A stretch of DNA of 64,000 bases from Thermoleophilia bacterium (GCA_009694365.1 SHVE01000003.1:1-64000), one strand, 5' to 3'; shown: positions 17,413 through 25,987, numbered from the stretch's first letter. The notes: a model not told the origin generated them from the letters alone. Made by a program: numbers and translations.

Positions 17413-18398
17413 GGGGGAGGGGCCGTCCACTCGAGGGCCAGAGTGTGGTCGCGGGTCTCGCCAGAGTTGATGAGGGCGTGGATGTCGGGCAGCGCCTCGC
17501 GCACGAGGTACACATGTCGCTGTCCCACACTCCGTTTTTCACCGAGGAGGCCGGCGCGCACGAGGGCCTCACCCACCTCAAGCGCGTCGTGGTGGTCGTC
17601 CGATGCGACGCCGCGCTTGAGGTGGGTGAACTCGGTGTGGTGCTGCACGCCGACCTTTCCACTGCGGAGCAGGCGCTTCAACACCATCCGGGCGTGACGA
17701 CGACGGGGACAGGGGTCGTCGTCCACGGCCAAGCTCGGGGCGTCGGGTACGGGAGCGGCGCCGTTGAGCCCCCACTCGTGGAGAAGCGCGACCATCTCGT
17801 CCGGGTACGACGGTGAGTCACTTGCCTGTCCGTGCGCCTCGAGAACGAGGGCCACCTGCACCGGGTGGGACCAGGTCCCCTTGGCGAGGGCGGTGAGGGG
17901 GTGGTCCGGATCGAGCCGTTGAGGTAACTCAGTGAGGTCGATCCGAGTGCCCTCGGGGTGTACGTCGTCGGGCAGCTGGGCCGATGTGCCACGTGCGGGT
18001 GGGTGGTGCGCCCCCTCCACGGCGATCGGTACACGGTCGGGGACGACCCCGGGGAGCGTCAGCAGAACGAAACCGCGCCAGTCCCTTACGCCCACGGCAT
18101 CGGGTACCGCACCGGCAGTTACCGCGGCGCGCAGCGACCGCAGGAGGACGTCGGCCGGGCCGCGGGGTGCGAAAGCGCACGCCTGCTCACTCGATACGGG
18201 CAGCAGCCATGCGGGGCAGCCGTCCGGGGTCGTTCCCGCCCATGTCCACGCCACGTACGCACGGTCGTGCACGTGGCGCCCTGCGAGGTGGAGTGTTTCG
18301 CACACGGCCTCGTCATGATCCCCTCGGCTCCAGGCGGGAAGGGTGTGTGCCACCTCGACCTGGTCACGGGACAAGTCCGCGATGGTCAGGTGTGTCAT
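17397..18398 (-). CDS. hypothetical protein, 3' end fused to IS5 debris
   Basis: A 333-residue soluble protein I cannot place. The N-terminal half has an H-x-A-G-R-H-V-H-D-R-A-Y-V-A-W-T-W pattern and a C-A-F-A-P-R-G-P block. The C-terminal part (residues about 215-320) looks like a winged-helix or DNA-binding fold (PRRRHARMVLKRLLRSGKVG, then E-V-G-E-A-L-V-R-A-G-L-L-G-E-K-R). The last four or five residues (G-Q-P-I-stop) lie inside sequence shared with the IS5 fragments, so the native C terminus may have been lost or replaced. It begins 27 bases after the RpoZ-like gene on the same strand and is probably cotranscribed with it. Confidence 0.65.
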   Translation of the reverse strand: MTHLTIADLSRDQVEVAHTLPAWSRGDHDEAVCETLHLAGRHVHDRAYVAWTWAGTTPDGCPAWLLPVSSEQACAFAPRGPADVLLRSLRAAVTAGAVPDAVGVRDWRGFVLLTLPGVVPDRVPIAVEGAHHPPARGTSAQLPDDVHPEGTRIDLTELPQRLDPDHPLTALAKGTWSHPVQVALVLEAHGQASDSPSYPDEMVALLHEWGLNGAAPVPDAPSLAVDDDPCPRRRHARMVLKRLLRSGKVGVQHHTEFTHLKRGVASDDHHDALEVGEALVRAGLLGEKRSVGQRHVYLVREALPDIHALINSGETRDHTLALEWTAPPPGQPI

Positions 18399-18425
18399 CG
18401 GCCCGGTGCATCCGGGCCGGGGGTC

Positions 18426-18953
18426 CTATCCCTCGCCGCCGAGGTCGTCATCATCATCGGCGATCTCATCGGTGTCCTCGTCGAGCATGTCGTCGTCCGA
18501 GTCGGCATCCACGATGCTGGCATCGGCGAGACCCTCGATCGAGGCGGCGTCGCCGGAGGCGACCGCCTCAAGGACCTCCACGAGACTCGTGGCACCGGCG
18601 ACCGGGGAGTCGTCGTCGATGTCGAAGGCGTCGTCATCATCGAGATCGAGGAGGAGTGGGTCGGCCTCGAACACGGTGGCCACGGGGAGCTCACGCTCCT
18701 CGGGGCTGCCATCGGGGTTCCAGTGGACTTGGACCTCGCCGGCGAGGATCTCGGCCTCGGACAGGGCGACCGGGTCACGGGAGGACAACTCGCCCGGAGC
18801 GGGTGGCGGTGCGTCTTCGGAACGCAACTCGGCGGGGTCGGCTGTGAGCCAGAGCGTGATCTGGCGCGCGCGCTTCGAAACGGCGTGAACCAGCGCATAG
18901 CGGCTGCCATCGACGTGCTCGAGTGCCTCATCCAGCCGACGTCCGTAGAGCAT
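18426..18953 (-). CDS. rpoZ: RNA polymerase omega-subunit-like protein with long acidic tail
   Basis: The N-terminal about 40 residues read RRLDEALEHVDGSRYALVHA then VSKRARQITLWL, matching the omega core (Y-x-L-V-x-A-x-A-K-R-A-R-Q-I), which clamps the C terminus of beta-prime. A normal omega has about 70-110 residues; this one has 175. The extra about 100 residues are strongly acidic, with DLDDDDAFDIDDD near residue 105 and D/E runs at the C terminus. The ATG at 18953 is preceded by GGGAGGG, and a TACACT -10-like hexamer on the minus strand lies at 18993-18988. The neighbour downstream is an unknown 333-aa gene. The assignment rests mainly on the core motif. Confidence 0.7.
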   Translation of the reverse strand: MLYGRRLDEALEHVDGSRYALVHAVSKRARQITLWLTADPAELRSEDAPPPAPGELSSRDPVALSEAEILAGEVQVHWNPDGSPEERELPVATVFEADPLLLDLDDDDAFDIDDDSPVAGATSLVEVLEAVASGDAASIEGLADASIVDADSDDDMLDEDTDEIADDDDDLGGEG

Positions 18954-19051
18954 CAACCCTCCCAGGGTCTCCTGCGATCGGCGAGGGAGTGTAGCGGCAT
19001 CGTCCGCTGATACCGGTTGACGCCGTTCGTGCGGTTTGGCACGATCGCCGT

Positions 19052-19453
19052 ATGAAGCGTGTGCGTGATGCGATGAGTGAGCTCAATGCGATGGTCGGGC
19101 CGGAGCACACACTGCGCCAAGCCTCGGAGCGGATGGTCCATCACCGCACCGGTGCGGCCGTCGTGATGGACCACGCCCTCCCCGGACCCTGCGTCATCAC
19201 TGAGCGTGATCTGCTCAAGGCGATCGCCGCCGGTAAGGATGTGGACGTGGAGGTGGTGGGCGATCACATGACCGGATCGCTCATCACGGCAGCGCCCGAG
19301 TGGCCACTGGTACAGGCGGCCGACCAGATGGTGCGTCACGGCATCCGGCACGTCTTGGTGTTCGAGGGCCCCGAACTCGTCGGAATCCTGTCGATGCGAG
19401 ATGTCATCCGCGTCGGGGGACTCGGTCCCGATGTGGGGTCCCCCGCCGACTAG
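19052..19453 (+). CDS. two-CBS-domain protein
   Basis: A 133-residue protein composed of two CBS motifs (residues about 6-60 and 70-125). Typical features are the G-A-A-V-V-M-D...I-T-E-R-D-L-L-K-A block in the first and R-H-V-L-V-F-E-G...V-G-I-L-S-M-R-D-V-I in the second. Stand-alone CBS pairs bind adenosine nucleotides and act as regulators. The partner is unknown here, as no dehydrogenase or transporter is adjacent. A CACGAT hexamer sits 6 bases before the ATG, a weak fit to the leaderless pattern seen elsewhere. Confidence 0.88.
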   Translation: MKRVRDAMSELNAMVGPEHTLRQASERMVHHRTGAAVVMDHALPGPCVITERDLLKAIAAGKDVDVEVVGDHMTGSLITAAPEWPLVQAADQMVRHGIRHVLVFEGPELVGILSMRDVIRVGGLGPDVGSPAD

Positions 19454-19537
19454 GTGGTTCGCGCCGGGATGCCGTTCTTCGTTACGGCATGGCGACGGAA
19501 CCGATGACGGGCCGGGCGGGCCCCGCCCTCGTCGGTC

Positions 19538-19969
19538 TCAGGCGGCGCGGTTGAGATCGATGCGTACGCAGGTCGGGCCATCGCCCTCAACGCCACGCCC
19601 GACGGTGACATGGTCGACGAGTTGGCGCACGATCCAGAGTCCACGGCCGCGCTGCGCAGTGGGGCACGGCGGATGGTCCATGACGGTCTCGCCCCAGTCG
19701 AAGCCTGTGCCGGAGTCGCTCACCTCCACGTGAACACCAGCTTCGCAATCGGCCACGATGTGGATGGGCGCCTGGCCGTGCTCCTGTGCGTTGGCGATGA
19801 TCTCGTTGATGGCAAGTGCCAGATCGTCGGCCCGATCGCCGAACCCGGCACGCTGCGCCAGATCGTGCACGGCGGCACGCACGGGTGCGATCTCGTCGGG
19901 GTCGGCGCCAATCGTCGCCTCAAGGTGTGTGGAGTCGGCGTGCATCGTATGAGCGCCGGGCGACGGCAT
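19538..19969 (-). CDS. RsbW-like ATPase / anti-sigma factor kinase domain
   Basis: A single HATPase_c domain of the anti-sigma type (143 aa). The N box is NEIIANAQEHG, the G1 box DSGTGFDW, and the G2 box RGRGLWIVRQLVD. Such proteins bind a sigma factor or phosphorylate an anti-anti-sigma factor in general-stress switches. No sigma factor or STAS protein is adjacent, so its partner is encoded elsewhere. TACTCT on the minus strand (19996-19991) would give a leader of about 15 bases to the ATG at 19969; an internal ATG at 19945 is an alternative start. Confidence 0.85.
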   Translation of the reverse strand: MPSPGAHTMHADSTHLEATIGADPDEIAPVRAAVHDLAQRAGFGDRADDLALAINEIIANAQEHGQAPIHIVADCEAGVHVEVSDSGTGFDWGETVMDHPPCPTAQRGRGLWIVRQLVDHVTVGRGVEGDGPTCVRIDLNRAA

Positions 19970-20036
19970 TGCGGCTGTCCCGACGGAGTAAGAGTACGTC
20001 GTAACCCGGGTGTCGTCCTTCCTCGTGTCACGTCGC

Positions 20037-20042
20037 TACCAT
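20037..20042 (+). promoter_or_regulatory. -10 element (TACCAT) for a leaderless L,D-transpeptidase mRNA
   Basis: The hexamer ends 6 bases before GTG 20049. It overlaps the ATG of a shorter out-of-frame reading, which supports its role as promoter rather than coding sequence. Confidence 0.5.
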
Positions 20043-20048
20043 GGTTGT

Positions 20049-21062
20049 GTGACGAGGACACGATTCGGAGGCCGTGTGCTGGCGCGTCGCGTGTTCGTTC
20101 CCTCCGCCGCCCTCGCGCTGCTCCTTCCCGCTGTCGCCATGGCCCAGAGCGACCCGGCGGCATCGGTTCTGCCTGCCGGTACCGTGCCCCTGGGTGTGAC
20201 GGTGGAGGGCATCGAGATCTCCGGACTGCCGGCCCTCGACGCTCGGCAGCGTCTGTACGACCAACTGGTGGCGCTGCGTCGCTCGCCCATGCCGGTGACA
20301 TTCCGGACGAAGCAACTCACCATCGATCCCGATGCCGTCGGGTACCAGGCCGATGTGGATGCCACCATCATCACGGCGTTCCAGCAGGCACCACCCCCGG
20401 GCACCACGATCGATGTTCCGCTCGTGGAGCGTATCGACACGGCGAAGTTGGCCACCGTGCTCACCTGGCGGGGTGCGCAGGTGAGAACGTCGGGTCGGGA
20501 CGCAGCGCTGTCACTCCGCGGCCTCATACCGATCGTGCGCAAACCCGTGTTGGGGTACTCCATCAACGTCGCGGAGTCCACGGCATATCTCGCTCCCGCG
20601 TTCCTCGCCGCCCGACCCGCCACCCCGTACGCACTGGTGGTCACTGCGGTCCGCCCGGCGGTCACGTCGGTCGGGGTGATCATCGTGGTGAGCCAGAGCG
20701 AGTTCAAGTTGCGCCTCTGGAAGGGCACCAAGCGCATTCGGACCTATCCCATCGCAGTGGGTCAGTCCGCGTACCCGACGCCCACGGGGAACTACCAGGT
20801 AATCGACAAGCAGATGAATCCCACGTGGTTTCCCCCCGATTCAGTGTGGGCGGCGGGTCTTGGGCCGGTTCCGCCCGGGGTGAGCAATCCACTTGGTACG
20901 AGATGGATCGGCACGTCGGCGCCCGCGATCGGGATGCACGGCACCCCGGACCCGTCGTCCATCCGCAGCGCAGTGTCGCACGGCTGCATCCGCATGTACA
21001 TCGTCGATGTGGAGGATCTGTACTCGCGCGTGCAGCTCGGAACGCGGGTTTACATCAGGTAG
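20049..21062 (+). CDS. exported L,D-transpeptidase (YkuD fold)
   Basis: Cell-wall cross-linking or lipoprotein-anchoring enzyme (337 aa). An N-terminal signal helix with Ala-rich end (about residues 10-30) is followed by an about 170-residue region beginning GVTVEGIEISGLPALDA, typical of the peptidoglycan-binding repeats that precede YkuD. The catalytic domain starts about residue 205 and has IGMHGTPDPSSI and SHGCIRM with the catalytic His, Ser-His and Cys. The open frame continues upstream, but TACCAT at 20037-20042, 6 bases before GTG 20049, fits a leaderless start and gives a proper basic signal-peptide N region. Confidence 0.92.
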   Translation: MTRTRFGGRVLARRVFVPSAALALLLPAVAMAQSDPAASVLPAGTVPLGVTVEGIEISGLPALDARQRLYDQLVALRRSPMPVTFRTKQLTIDPDAVGYQADVDATIITAFQQAPPPGTTIDVPLVERIDTAKLATVLTWRGAQVRTSGRDAALSLRGLIPIVRKPVLGYSINVAESTAYLAPAFLAARPATPYALVVTAVRPAVTSVGVIIVVSQSEFKLRLWKGTKRIRTYPIAVGQSAYPTPTGNYQVIDKQMNPTWFPPDSVWAAGLGPVPPGVSNPLGTRWIGTSAPAIGMHGTPDPSSIRSAVSHGCIRMYIVDVEDLYSRVQLGTRVYIR

Positions 21063-21079
21063 GTGTCCGGCGATTGGGA

Positions 21080-21092
21080 GGTGTTAGACACC
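21080..21092. repeat. GGTGTTAGACACC palindrome at a convergent gene end
   Basis: A 13-base near-perfect palindrome of the GGTGTCNGACACC family lies between the convergent L,D-transpeptidase and hflX genes. The hflX stop codon (TAA on the minus strand, 21086-21084) is inside it. It could form a short bidirectional terminator stem. Confidence 0.65.
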
Positions 21093-22421
21093 GCGGCTCC
21101 CAGACAACATTGCCCGAATTCGTGCCGCGTCGACGGGGGGCAGGAGCGCACGGACGACGGTGCCCTCGGGACCGGCGTCCTGATGCACATCGCGGCCCGC
21201 CGCGTAGATGGCCGAGATGATGTCGCCGCGGGAATACGGGACCTCCACTTCGAGCTGATGCCACTGCCCACGGGCCGTGGCGAGGAGATAGTCGCGCAGG
21301 TCGTCGATGCCCTCGCCGCTGTGTGCCGAGGTGAGGATGGCGCCCGGATGCCGGTGGAGGAGGGCGTGGCGCTCCTCCTCGTCGAGGCGATCGACCTTGT
21401 TCAGCACGAGGAGGCGCGGGACATCGCCGGCGTCGATCTCGTCGAGCACCGTGTCCACCGCGAGGGCGCGAGCAGCCCGGCTGTCGTCATCGTCGCTGGC
21501 GTCGGCCACATGCAGAATGAGGTGGGCGTCGCGTACCTCATCGAGCGTCGATCGAAACGACTCGACCAGTTGATGGGGAAGATGGCGGATGAATCCGACG
21601 GTGTCGGACACCAGCACCTTTATGCCGTCGCGTGAGAAGGCCCGGGTGGTGGCATCGAGCGTCTCGAAGAGGGCGTCGTTCACGCCCATATCGGCTCCCG
21701 TGAGCGCGTTCATCAGACTCGACTTTCCGGCGTTCGTGTAGCCCGCCAGCGCCACACGGGTGGTGGGCGACGCCAGTCGCTCCTCACGCATGGTCTCGCG
21801 GCTTCGTGCCACTTCGGCCAAGCGCTGTCGAAGCACACCCATCCGGGACCGGATTATGCGCCGGTCGGTCTCGAGTTGGCTCTCCCCGGGGCCACGGGTG
21901 CCCACGCCGCCGCCGAGGCGCTCAAGGTGCTGCCACAGACCCTCTTGGCGCGAGTACGAGTACTCCATCTGGGCGAGCTCCACCTGCAACTTGCCCTCCG
22001 CCGAGCGGGCGTGCAGGGCGAAAATGTCGAGGATGAGTCCGGTGCGATCGACCACGCGGGTCTTCAGTTTGTCCTCGAGGTGACGCTGTTGCCCCGCCGA
22101 GAGGTCTCCTTCGCATGCCACGAGGTCGGGAGTGTTCTCCGTGACCCACTCGCTGAGTTCTTCCAGCCGCCCGCGTCCGAGGTAGAGCCGCGGGTCGGGG
22201 CGATCACGTCGCTGCACAACGAGGTGGACGACCTCGGCACCGGCGGTCCGTAGGAGTTCGGTGATCTCGGTGACTCGGTCACCCTGCTCCACGGGCGAGC
22301 AGTTGAACGAGGCGATGAGGGCCGCGCGTTCGAGCGCGTTGGGATCAGGATGGACCGGGCGCCGTTCGTCCTCGGGGCGCTCGGCCCGGCCTCGGTAGGT
22401 GCGCTGGAGTTCCCTAGCCAT
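21084..22421 (-). CDS. hflX: ribosome-associated GTPase HflX
   Basis: GTPase (445 aa) that splits stalled or stress-inactivated 70S ribosomes. An N-terminal HflX domain (residues about 30-135, with GRGRLEELSEWV and the ACEGDLSAGQQRHLEDKL segment) and a coiled arm with the conserved GPGESQLETDRR motif precede the G domain. G1 is GYTNAGKSSL, G3 DTVGFIRHLPHQL, and G4 NKVD. A C-terminal about 80-residue segment follows. The start codon overlaps the end of the downstream lipoprotein gene on the same strand by 8 bases. Confidence 0.96.
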   Translation of the reverse strand: MARELQRTYRGRAERPEDERRPVHPDPNALERAALIASFNCSPVEQGDRVTEITELLRTAGAEVVHLVVQRRDRPDPRLYLGRGRLEELSEWVTENTPDLVACEGDLSAGQQRHLEDKLKTRVVDRTGLILDIFALHARSAEGKLQVELAQMEYSYSRQEGLWQHLERLGGGVGTRGPGESQLETDRRIIRSRMGVLRQRLAEVARSRETMREERLASPTTRVALAGYTNAGKSSLMNALTGADMGVNDALFETLDATTRAFSRDGIKVLVSDTVGFIRHLPHQLVESFRSTLDEVRDAHLILHVADASDDDDSRAARALAVDTVLDEIDAGDVPRLLVLNKVDRLDEEERHALLHRHPGAILTSAHSGEGIDDLRDYLLATARGQWHQLEVEVPYSRGDIISAIYAAGRDVHQDAGPEGTVVRALLPPVDAARIRAMLSGSRGV

Positions 22422-23037
22422 TGCTCGATGTCCCCTCGCGGTCCTCGCCAGCGGCGGCCTGGCGCATGAGGTCGATGGTGCGGAGCACCGCGGAATCGTC
22501 CACCGGACCCTCCGTCCGTACGAAGAGCGAGACCCTGCCGACGATCACGCTGAGCGCCCGGGCGTTGGCCGCACGGTAGCCCTGCGCGCCACCGTACCCC
22601 GCGGGCGTCCAGGCATCCCCGTTGGGAACCACGGCACGTGCCGCCGCGCCGCCCAGAGATCCGGCGGCCGTACCGTCGTCCCACAGGGCCGCGGTGGCGG
22701 AGAGGAGGGCCCCGTTCGGCCCCGTCCAGTCGCGGGTCGCTGCTGATCTGAAGCCGGCGCCGGGCAGGCCCGCGGTGAGCGCCGGGTCATCGCGCCCCAG
22801 AACGGCACGGGGATACTCCGCAATCCCGATCGTCCGCTCTGGGCCGGTGGGCGTGAGTCCGGGTCGCGTGGGGAGCACCCGCATGACGAAGGCCGGGTCG
22901 GCCTCGTGGTAGCTCTGCTCCTGGAGACCCCCGAGGCCGCATCCGGAGAACAGGGTCGCCGAGATGGCCACAACGGCCCCCACCCCCACACGCCGCCGTC
23001 GGGCGGCTCGCTCGGCTCCGGTCCTCACCGCTCTCAT
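22414..23037 (-). CDS. hypothetical lipoprotein
   Basis: A 207-residue predicted lipoprotein. An Arg-rich N region is followed by a hydrophobic helix and the lipobox LFSGC (Cys33). The rest is about 170 residues with alternating small residues and aromatic positions, without a family I can name. The frame stays open 51 codons upstream, but that part has no signal-like composition, so I start at the ATG that gives a clean lipoprotein signal. It lies upstream of hflX in the same transcription unit, overlapping by 8 bases. Confidence 0.7.
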   Translation of the reverse strand: MRAVRTGAERAARRRRVGVGAVVAISATLFSGCGLGGLQEQSYHEADPAFVMRVLPTRPGLTPTGPERTIGIAEYPRAVLGRDDPALTAGLPGAGFRSAATRDWTGPNGALLSATAALWDDGTAAGSLGGAAARAVVPNGDAWTPAGYGGAQGYRAANARALSVIVGRVSLFVRTEGPVDDSAVLRTIDLMRQAAAGEDREGTSSNG

Positions 23038-23396
23038 ATTGACACGCGCCGACTGCCGCCCCTCGGGGGAGGTGATGAGCCGGACGGTGAGTGGATACGG
23101 GCGCCACCGTCGCGTGGATGAAAGTGACGATCGCGGGGGACTGCGCACAGACCACCGTCGCAGTGACCGCGGGGGTCTGGTGCCAACCAACCGCTCACGA
23201 GATCACGGGTCGGATGGTCCACGAGATGGTGCGGACTTGCCGTTTGGACACCCCGGTTACCGTCGCCGTCATCTCACCCGTGATCTCGCGATCGCGTGCC
23301 TCCCGGGCCGACTCCGTCCACGCGGAACGTGTGGGCGACTCCGATTAGGATGTCCATGCTGTCGGGAACGGGCCGCGCGGGGCGGAGAGGGTGTCG
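23038..23396. other. intergenic stretch, one doubtful 76-codon ORF
   Basis: The only candidate gene is a plus-strand frame at 23118-23348 (MKVTIAGDCAQTT...), Val/Ala/Thr-rich, with no domain and no good ribosome site. I do not support it as a gene. A TAGGAT hexamer at 23346-23351 is a plausible promoter for the HtpX stub and the genes after it. Confidence 0.35.
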
Positions 23397-23573
23397 ATGG
23401 GGGTACACCTCGTGGCGGTACGCATGTCCATCGTCAATCCGCCCGCGGTGCTCGGTCGCCGTCGCGGTGTGACGTTGTTCTCCACCCACCCGCCGACGGA
23501 CGAGTGGATCCGACGCCGTTGTGGGCTCGGTCCCGCCGCCCCGGCACAGACGGCCGAGGAGGCACACGCATGA
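23397..23573 (+). pseudogene. C-terminal stub of an HtpX/M48 membrane protease
   Basis: A 58-codon frame whose middle reads MSIVNPPAVLGRRRG then VTLFSTHPPTDEWIRR. The F-S-T-H-P-P-T-x-E-x-I-R-R block preceded by I-V-N-P is the C terminus of HtpX-type zinc proteases. The transmembrane part and the HExxH site are absent upstream, so this cannot be a protease. It nevertheless has GGAGAGG 6 bases before the ATG and a TAGGAT -10 candidate at 23346, and its stop overlaps the next start (ATGA). It may be kept as the leader of the following operon. A retained short gene is an alternative to a dead fragment. Confidence 0.6.
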
Positions 23574-23824
23574 GCATCAAGGACACCATTGCGTCGATGA
23601 TCAATGACGAGACGGCCGCCCACAAGCGCCAGGTCGAGTACGTCACCCGCGAGTTGGCGGAGGGGCGCCGGCTCAACGAGATTCTCGATGACCCGTACCT
23701 CACCAATCGCTTGACCCCGGTGCAGCGTCGTGCCCTCGTCGAGGAGCCCGCCATCGTGGCGGCCGCGCATCACGAGGCCGTCGATGAGATTCGCGCCCGC
23801 CTCGAGGAACTCTGCGAGTCCTGA
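23570..23824 (+). CDS. small helical hypothetical protein
   Basis: An 84-residue charged protein, predicted nearly all-helical (SIKDTIASMINDETAAHKRQ at the start, many Glu/Arg, H-H-E-A-V-D-E-I-R-A-R-L-E-E-L at the end). I recognise no family. Its start overlaps the HtpX stub as ATGA and it precedes the histidine kinase by 34 bases, so it may be part of the same transcript as the two-component system. Confidence 0.65.
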   Translation: MSIKDTIASMINDETAAHKRQVEYVTRELAEGRRLNEILDDPYLTNRLTPVQRRALVEEPAIVAAAHHEAVDEIRARLEELCES

Positions 23825-23858
23825 TCCGGGCCTGACGCGCAAGCCCCGCCGCTCCTCC

Positions 23859-25319
23859 GTGGAGACCTTCTTCTTTCAGAACGGCACCATCGTGGTGTTC
23901 GTGTCCGGAGTCGTGCTGTTCGCGCTCGGATTCGCCGCGTGGCTCCAGCGCCGACGTGCCACCCGCCTCGCACTCACGTCGTCGCTCATCTGGCTCGCGT
24001 CGTTCGCGTTCGTCGAGGCCCTCGTGGTGTGGGGGTACGTGTTCATCCCCATTCAGGCCACGTTTCTCGGGCCAGAGGTCATTCAGGTACTGGTCGTCAT
24101 CCGGACGATCCTGCAGACAATCGCCGTGGTCTTTCTGTTGCAGTTCGGTCTGCATCTGGTGCCATGGACCAGACGACGGCTGGTGCCGCTCACCACCGCG
24201 TCCGTGGTGCTGTGGATCGCCCTCATCATCATCCCGATTCTGGTCGCCAGTGGCCAGGACTGGAGCGTGTTCGAGTGGGAGGCCAGTACGGCCGCGCTGT
24301 CCCGCTACGGATTCCTTTTCCCGGGTGCGCTGCTGTCGGCATATGGCATGTGGGTGCGACGCGAGGAGCTGACGCGTGCCGGGATGACCGGTATCCGGCC
24401 CTATGCCGCGCTTGCCTCCGCCGCGCTGTTCGCGTACGCCGTCGTCGGGGGCGTCGTGGTGGAGTCGGCGCCGTGGGCGCCGGGAGGCATCGGCAACGAG
24501 GTGGGGTGGTTCGAGGCCACCGGTTTGCCGATTGCGGTGGTACGGACCGCCATCGCGTTCGTACTGCTGCTGGCCGTCATCAAGCTGCTCGACATCTTCG
24601 AGGTCGAGGCCACGCAGCGCATGGAGACCCTCGATCGCGCACGCCTCGTGGCCGAGGAGCGTGCGCGCTTCGGGCGTGATCTCCATGACGGGACGATTCA
24701 GTCGATCTACGCATCGGGGCTGCACCTCGAGGCGATCGCGCTGGACACCACCGATGGCACGGCACGCAAGGAGATGCACCAGGTTGTCGGCAGTCTCAAC
24801 GCCACGATTGTTGGACTCCGCGGGTACATCCGTGGACTTCAGGCCCCCGACGGCGGTCCCACGGGCATCGTGTCCGACCTCGATCGGGTCATCGTGGACT
24901 TCTCGTCCGTGACGCATGTGGAGGTGGAGTACCGGGTGACGGGCGTGGAGTCGTGCGGGCCGCTGCCCAACGACGCCGCTCAGCACCTCTCCCACATCCT
25001 GCGGGAGAGTCTCGCCAACGTGTCCCGTCATGCTGGCCCGTGCACGGTCGAGGTGCTGCTGACGTTCCGTCCCGATGAGCTCAATCTCGTGGTCACGGAC
25101 ACCGGAACCGGGTTCGCTCCCGATGACAGGGGTGAGGGCACCCCCGGGCATGGTCACGGAATCCCTAACATGACGGAACGGGCCCGTTGGTTGGGCGGGC
25201 GTGTCATCGTGGAATCCGTATCCACGGGTGGCACGCGTGTGATGCTTGCCATTCCACTCGACGATGTCGAGGCCACCGAGATGCCGCCGGACCTCCCGGA
25301 CGAGGTGATCACCCCATGA
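23859..25319 (+). CDS. seven-helix sensor histidine kinase (NarX/LiaS class)
   Basis: Membrane histidine kinase (486 aa). Seven hydrophobic segments span about residues 5-250, with no large extracytoplasmic sensor loop, so the membrane domain itself is probably the sensor. A HisKA_3 dimerisation domain follows with ERARFGRDLHDGTIQSIYAS, where His276 is the predicted phosphorylation site. The ATPase domain has N-box RESLANVSRHAG, G1 DTGTGFAP and a G2 GHGIPNMTERA. The GTG at 23859 is chosen because it directly precedes the first helix; the frame continues upstream through the previous gene. The stop overlaps the response-regulator start (ATGA). Confidence 0.9.
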   Translation: METFFFQNGTIVVFVSGVVLFALGFAAWLQRRRATRLALTSSLIWLASFAFVEALVVWGYVFIPIQATFLGPEVIQVLVVIRTILQTIAVVFLLQFGLHLVPWTRRRLVPLTTASVVLWIALIIIPILVASGQDWSVFEWEASTAALSRYGFLFPGALLSAYGMWVRREELTRAGMTGIRPYAALASAALFAYAVVGGVVVESAPWAPGGIGNEVGWFEATGLPIAVVRTAIAFVLLLAVIKLLDIFEVEATQRMETLDRARLVAEERARFGRDLHDGTIQSIYASGLHLEAIALDTTDGTARKEMHQVVGSLNATIVGLRGYIRGLQAPDGGPTGIVSDLDRVIVDFSSVTHVEVEYRVTGVESCGPLPNDAAQHLSHILRESLANVSRHAGPCTVEVLLTFRPDELNLVVTDTGTGFAPDDRGEGTPGHGHGIPNMTERARWLGGRVIVESVSTGGTRVMLAIPLDDVEATEMPPDLPDEVITP

Positions 25320-25987
25320 GCGCAGTTTCCACCGATCCCATCCGCGTGCTAATCGTGGACGACCACCATGTGGTCCGCATCGGGCTTCGCTCGCTTCTGT
25401 CGCACTCGGGGGGCTTCCGGGTGGTCGGGGAGGCCGGGACGGTGGCCGACGCCGTCCAGATGGCCGCCCAACTCACGCCCGACGTGGTGCTCCTCGATAT
25501 CCGCTTGCCCGACGGCAGTGGCGTGGAGGCCTGCCGTCGCATCAAGCAGGAGAACGCGGACATCAGTGTGGTCATGCTCACGTCGTATTCCGACGAGGAG
25601 GCCATCGTGGGAGCCGTCATGGCCGGTGCCTCCGGCTACCTGCTGAAGCAGGCCGACGCCGAACGTCTGACTCAGGCGATCCGTGATGCCGCTGCCGGAT
25701 CATCGACGCTCGATCCGAAGGCAACCGGCGCTCTCCTCTCGCAGTTCCGTGAACTCTCCGCCAAACAGGCTGAGGCGGAGCTCGCCGGGCTCACCGATCG
25801 CGAGCGCCGCATGCTCACCCTCATCGCCGAGGGTTACACCAACCGTGCCATCGGCGAGGTACTCCACCTCTCCGAGAAGACCGTGCGCAATCACGTGAGC
25901 CAGTTGCTGCGCAAGTTGGGGTTCCAACGTCGTTCTCAGGCTGCGGCCTGGGCCGGCGAGCGCCGGCTGGAGCTCCCACCGGAGTAG
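25316..25987 (+). CDS. NarL/LuxR-type response regulator
   Basis: DNA-binding response regulator (223 aa), cognate of the upstream kinase. The receiver domain (residues about 10-125) has the acidic DDHH pair, the phosphoacceptor Asp61 in VVLLDIRLPDGSG, the Thr/Ser switch in VVMLTSYSD and Lys in YLLKQAD. A linker leads to a LuxR-type HTH (residues about 155-215) with LTDRERRMLTLIAEGYTNR and S-E-K-T-V-R-N-H-V-S-Q-L-L-R-K-L. The ABC importer starts about 190 bases downstream and may be a target (inference). Confidence 0.94.
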   Translation: MSAVSTDPIRVLIVDDHHVVRIGLRSLLSHSGGFRVVGEAGTVADAVQMAAQLTPDVVLLDIRLPDGSGVEACRRIKQENADISVVMLTSYSDEEAIVGAVMAGASGYLLKQADAERLTQAIRDAAAGSSTLDPKATGALLSQFRELSAKQAEAELAGLTDRERRMLTLIAEGYTNRAIGEVLHLSEKTVRNHVSQLLRKLGFQRRSQAAAWAGERRLELPPE

